A model generated the notes under the pieces. That model saw only the letters and a list, made by a program, of their open reading frames with translations, had not been told where the DNA came from and made no database searches. Below, one piece after another: positions 46,948 to 53,668 of a stretch of DNA of 64,000 nucleotides (positions within the stretch are counted from its first letter, which is position 1; every line of letters begins with the position of its first letter). Both the position numbers and the translations under genes were made by a program. Origin of the DNA: Novosphingobium jiangmenense (GTDB taxonomy: Bacteria > Pseudomonadota > Alphaproteobacteria > Sphingomonadales > Sphingomonadaceae); contig NZ_JADQDC010000002.1 in NCBI RefSeq assembly GCF_015694345.1, forward strand, positions 62,001 to 126,000, written 5' to 3'.

Positions 46948-47427
46948 TCAGATATTCTCGATCATGTGCTCTGCCGAGCTGACCTTGAAGTCGCCCGGGG
47001 CTTCGACGAACAGCTGCTCGACGACACCGTCGTTGACGACCATCGAGAAGCGCTGGCCGCGCTTGCCGAGGCCAAAGCCCGAACCGTCCATGGTGAGGCC
47101 GAGCGCTTCGGCGAGGTCGCCGTTGCCGTCGGCGAGCATGGTCACGTCGGGCGAGCCCGAAGCGGCGCCCCAGGCCTTCATCACGAAGGGATCGTTGACG
47201 GCGGTGCAGGCGATCTCGTCGATGCCCTTGGCCTTGAGGTCGGCAGCCTTTTCGACGTAGCCCGGCAGGTGCTTGGCCGAGCAGGTCGGGGTGAATGCGC
47301 CGGGGACGGAGAACAGCGCGACGCGCTTGCCCTTGAAGTAATCGGCCGACTGCACGGCTTCGGGACCTTCGGCGGTCGCCTTGACGATCTTCACGTCAGG
47401 CAGCTTGTCACCAACAGCGATTGTCAT
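46948..47427 (-). CDS. Peroxiredoxin (Prx5-like redoxin)
   Basis: 159 residues from the ATG at 47427. An ATG at 47433 is also in frame, but AAGGAAG abuts it and is properly spaced only for the second. The peroxidatic Cys is in SVPGAFTPTCSAKHLPGY, with the conserved Pro, Thr and His neighbours. VNDPFVMKAWG and MLADGNGDLAEALGL are typical of the Prx5/AhpE-like group. It reduces peroxides, probably with glutathione/glutaredoxin as donor. Confidence 0.93.
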   Translation of the reverse strand: MTIAVGDKLPDVKIVKATAEGPEAVQSADYFKGKRVALFSVPGAFTPTCSAKHLPGYVEKAADLKAKGIDEIACTAVNDPFVMKAWGAASGSPDVTMLADGNGDLAEALGLTMDGSGFGLGKRGQRFSMVVNDGVVEQLFVEAPGDFKVSSAEHMIENI

Positions 47428-47539
47428 CCCCATCTTCCTTTCGTTGCGCCGGGCAAGCGCCCGGTCCGGTATGGCACGCGAGATATAGGGATGGGCGAGG
47501 GGTCTGCAACCGGTCCGGATGGTCCAGAACGAATTTGCG

Positions 47540-47559
47540 ATATAAAGAAGTCTTTATAT
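47540..47559. promoter_or_regulatory. 20-bp palindrome upstream of ahcY, likely operator
   Basis: ATATAAAGA and TCTTTATAT form a perfect 9-bp inverted repeat with a 2-base spacer, 86 bases before the ahcY start in an otherwise GC-rich region. ArsR-family regulators of the SahR type are known to control ahcY and methionine-cycle genes in Proteobacteria and bind such AT-rich palindromes. Assignment to SahR is inference; no regulator gene is next to it. Confidence 0.55.
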
Positions 47560-47645
47560 TAAGTTTGCAGGTTGCAGCGCAGCACGCTATGGGCAGCGCA
47601 GAGGCGCGCTGATTTCGCGCGGATGATTTTTCAGGAGACTGCTTC

Positions 47646-49055
47646 GTGGCCAGCGTGCTTGACGCCAAGAACGATTACGTGATCGCCGACATCGGCCTTG
47701 CCGACTTTGGCCGCGCCGAAATCCGCATCGCCGAGACCGAAATGCCCGGCCTGATGGCGCTGCGCGAGGAATTCGGCGCTTCGCAGCCCCTGAAGGGCGC
47801 GCGCATCACCGGTTCGCTGCACATGACGATCCAGACCGCCGTGCTGATCGAGACGCTGGTTGCGCTTGGCGCGGAAGTCCGCTGGGCGACCTGCAACATC
47901 TTCTCGACGCAGGACCACGCAGCGGCCGCAATCGCTGCTGCCGGCATTCCGGTCTTCGCGATCAAGGGCGAAAGCCTCGCCGAGTACTGGGACTACGTGG
48001 GTTCGATCTTCGACTGGGGTGACGATGTCACCGCCAACATGATCCTCGACGACGGCGGCGACGCCACGATGTTCGCGCTGTGGGGCGCGCGCGTCGAAGC
48101 CGGAGAGAAGCTGTTCGAGCCTTCGAACGCCGAGGAGATCGAGTTCGTCCGCGCGCTCAACGCCTTCCTCAAGAAGAAGCCCGGCTACCTCACGCAGTCG
48201 GTCAAGAACATCAAGGGCGTCTCGGAAGAGACCACCACCGGCGTTCACCGCCTTTACCAGATCGCCAAGGACGGCAAGCTGCCTTTCCCGGCGATCAATG
48301 TGAACGACAGCGTCACCAAGTCGAAGTTCGACAACCTCTATGGCTGCAAGGAATCGCTGGTCGACGCGATCCGTCGCGCGACCGACGTGATGCTCGCCGG
48401 CAAGGTCGCCTGCGTTGCCGGTTTCGGCGATGTCGGCAAGGGTTCGGCCGCTTCGCTGCGCCAGGGCGGCGCGCGCGTCATGGTCACCGAAGTCGATCCG
48501 ATCTGTGCGCTGCAGGCGGCGATGGAAGGCTATGAAGTCGTCACCATGGAAGAAGCGGTCAAGCGCTGCGACATCTTCGTGACCGCGACCGGCAACGAGG
48601 ACGTGATCACCGCCGAGCACATGAAGGCGATGAAGCCGATGAGCATCGTCTGCAACATCGGGCACTTCGACAGCGAGATCCAGATCGCCGCTCTCGACAA
48701 CTACAACTGGACCGAAGTGAAGCCGGGCACCGACCTCGTCGAATTCCCGGACGGCAAGCAGATCATCATCCTTGCCAAGGGCCGCCTGGTGAACCTCGGC
48801 TGCGCCACCGGCCACCCGAGCTTCGTGATGAGCGCCAGCTTCACCAACCAGACGCTCGCCCAGATCGAACTCTTCACCAAGAGCGAGAACTACAAGAACG
48901 ACGTCTACGTGCTGCCCAAGCACCTCGACGAAAAGGTGGCCGCGCTTCACCTCGAGAAGCTGGGCGTGCAGCTGACCAAGCTCAGCAAGAAGCAGGCCGA
49001 CTACATCGGCGTGCCCGAAGCTGGTCCGTTCAAGCCGGATCACTACCGCTACTGA
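47646..49055 (+). CDS. ahcY: Adenosylhomocysteinase
   Basis: 469 residues from a GTG at 47646, with CAGGAGA upstream. Hydrolyses S-adenosylhomocysteine to adenosine and homocysteine with bound NAD, relieving inhibition of methyltransferases. Signatures: [30 protein letters not shown], the NAD fold [19 protein letters not shown], and [12 protein letters not shown]. The C terminus [20 protein letters not shown] with the terminal Tyr is standard. The short AT-rich palindrome upstream suggests its own regulated promoter. A terminator follows. Confidence 0.98.
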   Translation: MASVLDAKNDYVIADIGLADFGRAEIRIAETEMPGLMALREEFGASQPLKGARITGSLHMTIQTAVLIETLVALGAEVRWATCNIFSTQDHAAAAIAAAGIPVFAIKGESLAEYWDYVGSIFDWGDDVTANMILDDGGDATMFALWGARVEAGEKLFEPSNAEEIEFVRALNAFLKKKPGYLTQSVKNIKGVSEETTTGVHRLYQIAKDGKLPFPAINVNDSVTKSKFDNLYGCKESLVDAIRRATDVMLAGKVACVAGFGDVGKGSAASLRQGGARVMVTEVDPICALQAAMEGYEVVTMEEAVKRCDIFVTATGNEDVITAEHMKAMKPMSIVCNIGHFDSEIQIAALDNYNWTEVKPGTDLVEFPDGKQIIILAKGRLVNLGCATGHPSFVMSASFTNQTLAQIELFTKSENYKNDVYVLPKHLDEKVAALHLEKLGVQLTKLSKKQADYIGVPEAGPFKPDHYRY

Positions 49056-49081
49056 TCTTGCGATAGCACCAAGAAAACCGG

Positions 49082-49114
49082 AAGGGCGGCGCGGGGAACC
49101 ACGCCGCCTTTTCC
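49082..49114 (+). terminator. Rho-independent terminator after ahcY
   Basis: AAGGGCGGCG (49082-49091) pairs with CGCCGCCTTT (49102-49111; one G-U), and the right arm runs into TTTTCC. It closes the ahcY transcript before the kinase gene. Confidence 0.82.
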
Positions 49115-49176
49115 TTATCGGTAACACAGAGCAAATACCCGCATTGTAATTCCGTGGGGCACGCCGTAGCGAAGGC

Positions 49177-51528
49177 ATGATGCCGCTGCTCAATCAGACA
49201 GTACTGGTGCTGATCGGACTGCTGCTTGCCGTGTGGACGGTGGGGGCGGGGTGGCTGGTGCTCGATGCCCGCCGACGCGCGCGCAAGGGCGAGGCGGTGC
49301 AGCGTCAGGCGCGCAAGCTGGCGCGGATGGTGGACGAATCGCCGGCGCTGCCACTGCTGGTGCGGGCGGATGGGCGGATCGAGGGTCCTGCGAGACTGGC
49401 CGGATGGTTCGGTTTTTCGAGCCTGCCGGGCTACCTTTCCGAACTGGATGCCGATGGTGCAGGGTTCGACGAAGTCCAGCTGGCGCAACTGAGCGACGCT
49501 GTGCGCCGGGCGCAGAAGACCGGCGCATCGTTCCGTCTGGCACTTACGCCCAAGGGTGGCGCGCGCAGCCTTTCTGCGCAGGGGCACCTCGCCGATCCAC
49601 AGGTGTCTCCCGGCGGCGCGGCGCTGGTGTGGTTCTTCGATTTTTCCGAGAGCCAGGAAGAGCTGGTGCGGCTGCGCGCGGAGACCACGGCGGCAAGGGC
49701 AGACTTCACCGGGCTGTCCGGCCTGATCGAGGCCGCACCGCTGCCGATGTGGTTTCGCGGCCCGGACCAGCGTCTGCGTCTGGTCAACAGCGCCTATGTC
49801 AAGGCGGTGGGAGCGGCCAGTGCCGATGCGGTGATCGAGCAGGGGATCGAACTGATCGAGCCGGTCGACGGCCTCAGCGCCGCGCAAGTGGCCCGACAGG
49901 CGCAATCGCGGCGCGTGCCGATCGAGCGAACGCTGCTGGCCACGATCAAGGGACAGCGCCGGGCGGTGAGGGTGACCGATCTGCCGCTGGGCGAGGACGG
50001 CATTGCCGGTTACGTTGTCGACATCGAGGAGATGGAGGAACTGATCCGCCAGTTCCGCCGGTTCCGCGAAGCCCAGCGCGAAATGCTCGATACGCTCTCG
50101 GCGGGGATTGCCCAGTTCGACGAGAAGCGGAACCTGGTTTTTGCCAACCAGCCTTTCCTGCGAATATTTGGCGTGCCCAAGGCCTGGGTGGTCGATACCC
50201 CGCCGTTCGACCGGGTCATCGACCGGATGCGCGATGCCGGACGACTGCCCGAGGTGCGCGATTTCCCCGAGTGGCGGCGCGAACGGCAGGCATGGTTCCT
50301 GGCGCGCGAACCGATCGAGGAATCCTGGCACCTTTCGGGCGGCACCCACCTGCGCGTGGTGGGGCAGCCGATGCCCGACGGCGGGTTGCTGATGATCTTC
50401 GAGGACCGGACCGAGCAGCTGCAGCTTTCGGCCACGCGCGATACGCTGCTGCGGACGCGGACGGCGACGTTCGACAACCTGTTCGAATCGCTCGCCGTGT
50501 TTGCGCCCGACGGCAAGTTGCAGCTGTGGAACCGGCGGTTCGCGGCGGACTGGGGGCTGGAAGAGGCATTCCTCGGCAAGCATCCGCGCGTCGACGTGCT
50601 GTTGAACAAGCTCGCCGGACAGCTGAAGCGCCCAGCACAGATCGGGACGGTGGCGCAGGTGATCCAGGCGGCGACGCTCGAACGCAAGCAGCGCAGCGGG
50701 CGTCTGGCGCTGGCGGATGGCCGGCATCTGGCGCTGGCCGGGGTGCCGCTGCCCGATGGCAACGGGATGCTGACGGTCCTCGACATCACCGACAGCCAGA
50801 AGGCCGAGGCGGCGCTGCGCGAACGCAATGCCGCGCTGGTCGAGGCAGATGCGGTGAAGACCCGGTTCATTGCCAACATGAGTTATGAATTCCGCACGCC
50901 GCTGACCTCGATCGGCGGGTTTGCCGAGCTGTTGCAAAGCGGGATTGCCGGTGAACTGACCGAGCAGCAGGACGAGTACGTCGCGGCGATCCTGTCGTCG
51001 GTGGCGCGGCTTGGCGAGCAGATCGAGAACGTGCTCGACCTTTCGCAGAGCGAGGCCGGGACCCTGCCGCTGGAGCAGGAGCCGGTCGAGATGTTTCCGC
51101 TGCTGACCGACGTGGTCAGGGAGCGGGCAGAGCGGTTGAGCGCGGCGGGGTTGACGCTGGACCTGCGCGGGGACCGTTCCGCTGGAAGCGTGACCGGCGA
51201 TGCGCGGCGGCTTCGCCGGGCCTTCGGCCAGCTGGTCGACAATGCCATTGCGGCAACGCCGGAGGGCGGGCGGATACTCGTCGAAGCCTCGCGCAAGAAG
51301 GGCGGGCCGTTGCAGGTGGTGGTTTCGGACAACGGGCGCGGCATGGAGCCTGAAGTGCTTGCGCGGGCGCTGGACGGGCTGAAGCTGGATGCCGAGGGCA
51401 AGGCGGTGGAGCGGCGGCAAGGACTGGGCCTCCCGCTGGTGCGTCAGCTGGTCGAGGCGCATGGCGGGACGCTGGAGCTGATGTCGGAGCCGGGTCTGGG
51501 CACGAGTGCCATCGTGGTGCTGCCGTGA
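49177..51528 (+). CDS. divL: DivL-like sensor kinase with Tyr instead of the phospho-acceptor His
   Basis: 783 residues. One N-terminal membrane helix (about 7-25), then PAS-type domains (about 180-260, 295-400 and 410-540). The HisKA segment reads FIANMSYEFRTPLTSIGGF, and the residue that should be His is Tyr570. The ATPase domain looks complete: LVDNAIAATPEGG (N box), VSDNGRGMEP (G1) and GLGLPLVRQLVEAHGG (G2). Caulobacter DivL has the same Tyr substitution, a similar length, and controls CckA and thereby CtrA. The neighbours tsaE, amgK, murU, addB and addA support orthology. No response regulator is adjacent. Start ATGATG at 49177. Confidence 0.85.
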   Translation: MMPLLNQTVLVLIGLLLAVWTVGAGWLVLDARRRARKGEAVQRQARKLARMVDESPALPLLVRADGRIEGPARLAGWFGFSSLPGYLSELDADGAGFDEVQLAQLSDAVRRAQKTGASFRLALTPKGGARSLSAQGHLADPQVSPGGAALVWFFDFSESQEELVRLRAETTAARADFTGLSGLIEAAPLPMWFRGPDQRLRLVNSAYVKAVGAASADAVIEQGIELIEPVDGLSAAQVARQAQSRRVPIERTLLATIKGQRRAVRVTDLPLGEDGIAGYVVDIEEMEELIRQFRRFREAQREMLDTLSAGIAQFDEKRNLVFANQPFLRIFGVPKAWVVDTPPFDRVIDRMRDAGRLPEVRDFPEWRRERQAWFLAREPIEESWHLSGGTHLRVVGQPMPDGGLLMIFEDRTEQLQLSATRDTLLRTRTATFDNLFESLAVFAPDGKLQLWNRRFAADWGLEEAFLGKHPRVDVLLNKLAGQLKRPAQIGTVAQVIQAATLERKQRSGRLALADGRHLALAGVPLPDGNGMLTVLDITDSQKAEAALRERNAALVEADAVKTRFIANMSYEFRTPLTSIGGFAELLQSGIAGELTEQQDEYVAAILSSVARLGEQIENVLDLSQSEAGTLPLEQEPVEMFPLLTDVVRERAERLSAAGLTLDLRGDRSAGSVTGDARRLRRAFGQLVDNAIAATPEGGRILVEASRKKGGPLQVVVSDNGRGMEPEVLARALDGLKLDAEGKAVERRQGLGLPLVRQLVEAHGGTLELMSEPGLGTSAIVVLP

Positions 51529-51974
51529 TCGTCGACCTGCCGGATCATGCGGCGTCAGAGGCGCTGGCGCAGCGGATTGCCGCGCGGTTGCAGGCGGGCG
51601 ACGTGGTGGCGCTTTCGGGCGGCTTGGGCGCGGGCAAGACGACGCTTGCCCGCGCGATCATCGCGGCGCTGGGCCATCAGGGCGAAGTGCCGAGCCCGAG
51701 CTTTGCCATCATCGAACTCTACGAGCCGCCTGCGGTTCGGCTGCCGCTGGTCCATGCCGATTTCTACCGGCTCGAAGATCCGGGCGAGGCCGACGAGATC
51801 GGGCTGGACGACTATCGTGAGGGTGCCGCCATGCTGGCCGAGTGGCCCGAACACGCCGGTGGCTTTGCGCATGAGCCGGGCTGCCTTTCGATCATGCTCG
51901 AATCCACCGAAAAGGGCAGGCGGGCCATTGTAACGCCGGGCCGGGATTGGCTAGAGCGGGGGTCATGGACCTGA
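51525..51974 (+). CDS. tsaE: tRNA threonylcarbamoyladenosine biosynthesis protein TsaE
   Basis: 149 residues from a GTG overlapping the divL stop (GTGA). Walker A is SGGLGAGKTTLAR (about 29-41); the family stretches PSPSFAIIELYE and HADFYRLEDPGEADEIGLDD are present. This ATPase supports TsaD/TsaB in making t6A37 of ANN-decoding tRNAs. Its end overlaps the start of the next gene by 10 bases. Confidence 0.93.
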   Translation: MIVDLPDHAASEALAQRIAARLQAGDVVALSGGLGAGKTTLARAIIAALGHQGEVPSPSFAIIELYEPPAVRLPLVHADFYRLEDPGEADEIGLDDYREGAAMLAEWPEHAGGFAHEPGCLSIMLESTEKGRRAIVTPGRDWLERGSWT

Positions 51975-52948
51975 CCATTCCTCCGGGCGTCGAGGCTTTC
52001 CTGAACAAGGCAGGCTGGATCGGCGCAACGATCGAGCCGCTGGCCGGTGACGCATCGTTCCGCCGCTATTTCCGCATCCGTCGCGCCAGCGGCAATGCCA
52101 TGCTGATGCATGCGCCGCCGCCCAACGAGGACCCCGAGCCGTTCCTGCGTGCGGCCAAGTGGCTCGATGCCAATGGCTTGCGCGCGCCGCATATCCTTGC
52201 CGAGGATGCCGATCAGGGCTTCGTGCTGCTGGAGGACTTCGGCGAAGTGCGGATGCGCGAGTATCTCGACGCCTGGCCGCAGGACGAAGAGGAAGTCTAC
52301 CGCTACGCCATCGATGCGCTGTTGCAGTTGCGCAAGCTGCCGGCGGGGCCGTTCACGGGCTACACGCTGGCCGAATACCAGCGCGAGGCGCGGCTGTTCA
52401 TCGAGTGGTACGTGCCGACGCAGTCGCTCTATGTCGACGGGCGTGGCTGGACGGCGGCGTGGGAAGAAGTGATGTCGCACCTGCTGCCGCGCCAGCGACC
52501 GGGCGTGACGGTGCTGCGCGATTATCATGCCGAGAACATCATGCTGCTGAACGGGCTCGATCGGCAGGGCTTGCTCGATTTTCAGGATGCCCTGAACGGG
52601 CACCCGGCCTATGATCTGGTGTCGCTGCTTCAGGATGCGCGGCGCGATGTCTCGCCCGAGCTCGAGGCGCGGATGCTGGAGTATTATCTGCAGCAGACCG
52701 GCGAGGGCGAGGAGTTCCTGGCCGACTACGCCCGGTTGGGCGCGCAGCGGAACGCCAAGATCGTGGGGATTTTCGTGCGGTTGTGGAAGCGTGACGGCAA
52801 GCCGCGCTACCTCGATTACATTCCGCGGGTGTGGGCGCTGCTGGAGCGTGACCTTGCCCATCCGGCGCTGGGACCGGTTGCCGCCTGGTTCGATGCCAAC
52901 ATTCCGGCCGAGCTGCGCGCCGCATTCGGGGGAAGCTACGCGGTATGA
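51965..52948 (+). CDS. amgK: N-acetylmuramate/N-acetylglucosamine kinase AmgK-like phosphotransferase
   Basis: 327 residues from the ATG at 51965, inside the end of tsaE. Aminoglycoside-phosphotransferase (APH) fold. The catalytic loop is VLRDYHAENIML (Asp and Asn about 182-189), and the metal-binding segment is GLLDFQDALNGHPAYDLVS. The next gene is a nucleotidyltransferase, and this pair is the AmgK-MurU couple known from Caulobacter and Pseudomonas. That pair recycles N-acetylmuramic acid directly to UDP-MurNAc and bypasses fosfomycin-sensitive synthesis. The function is inferred from family plus neighbour. Confidence 0.85.
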   Translation: MDLTIPPGVEAFLNKAGWIGATIEPLAGDASFRRYFRIRRASGNAMLMHAPPPNEDPEPFLRAAKWLDANGLRAPHILAEDADQGFVLLEDFGEVRMREYLDAWPQDEEEVYRYAIDALLQLRKLPAGPFTGYTLAEYQREARLFIEWYVPTQSLYVDGRGWTAAWEEVMSHLLPRQRPGVTVLRDYHAENIMLLNGLDRQGLLDFQDALNGHPAYDLVSLLQDARRDVSPELEARMLEYYLQQTGEGEEFLADYARLGAQRNAKIVGIFVRLWKRDGKPRYLDYIPRVWALLERDLAHPALGPVAAWFDANIPAELRAAFGGSYAV

Positions 52949-53667
52949 CCAAGCCGCTGGCAAGCGATGTCGCGATGGTGCTTTCGGCGGGGCTGGGCAA
53001 GCGGATGCGTCCCTTGACTGCCACGCGCCCGAAGCCGCTGGTGCAGGTGGCGGGCAAGCCGCTGATCGATCATGCGCTCGACAAGCTCGACGAAGCGGGC
53101 GTGGCGCGGGCGGTGGTCAACGTCCATTACCTTGCCGATGCGATGGAAGCCTACCTTGCGCAGCGGCAGAGCCCGCAGATCGCGATTTCAGATGAGCGCA
53201 GTCAGTTGCTCGAGACGGGCGGCGGGATGGTCAAGGCGTTGCCGCTGATCGGGAGCGATCCGTTCTTCTGCCTGAACTCGGACAACATCTGGCTCGACGG
53301 CCCGCGCAACGTGTTCGCGCATCTTTCGGATCATTGGAACGCCGAGAAGATGGACGCGCTGCTGTTGCTGGTGCCGCATGCGCGGGCGTTCAACTATCGC
53401 GGCAAGGGCGATTTTCACATGGACGCGATGGGCCGCATTTCGCGCCGTCGCACCGGGCGGGTGGCGCCGTTCATCTACAGCGGCATCCAGATCGTTTCGC
53501 ACCGCCTGTTGCGCGATGCGCCCGACGGCGCCTTCGGGACGATGACGCTGTGGCAGCGCGCGATCGAGGAGGGGCGGCTCTATGGCCTCTCGCACCTTGG
53601 CCTGTGGTACGAAGTGGGCGAGCCGCAGATGATTGCCCCGACCGAGGCCGCGCTCAGGCGCGACTGA
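52945..53667 (+). CDS. murU: N-acetylmuramate alpha-1-phosphate uridylyltransferase
   Basis: 240 residues, coupled to amgK by a 4-base overlap. The nucleotide-binding signature is VLSAGLGKRMRPLTATRPKPL (Gly-x-Gly-x-Arg-Met). The metal-binding Asp is in FFCLNSDNIW, and later sugar-binding segments include GRVAPFIYSGIQIVS. It joins UTP with MurNAc 1-phosphate to give UDP-MurNAc, the second step of the recycling route begun by AmgK. A generic mannose-1-phosphate guanylyltransferase annotation is the likely misnomer. addB starts 1 base after its stop. Confidence 0.87.
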   Translation: MTKPLASDVAMVLSAGLGKRMRPLTATRPKPLVQVAGKPLIDHALDKLDEAGVARAVVNVHYLADAMEAYLAQRQSPQIAISDERSQLLETGGGMVKALPLIGSDPFFCLNSDNIWLDGPRNVFAHLSDHWNAEKMDALLLLVPHARAFNYRGKGDFHMDAMGRISRRRTGRVAPFIYSGIQIVSHRLLRDAPDGAFGTMTLWQRAIEEGRLYGLSHLGLWYEVGEPQMIAPTEAALRRD

Positions 53668-53668
53668 G

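Noticed and set aside
47560..47645. S-adenosylhomocysteine riboswitch before ahcY
   Set aside because: I looked for the conserved SAH aptamer core and did not find it; the short GCGC hairpin there is not enough.
49030..51462. 810-codon open frame antisense to divL
   Set aside because: Composition and position show it is a reverse-strand shadow.
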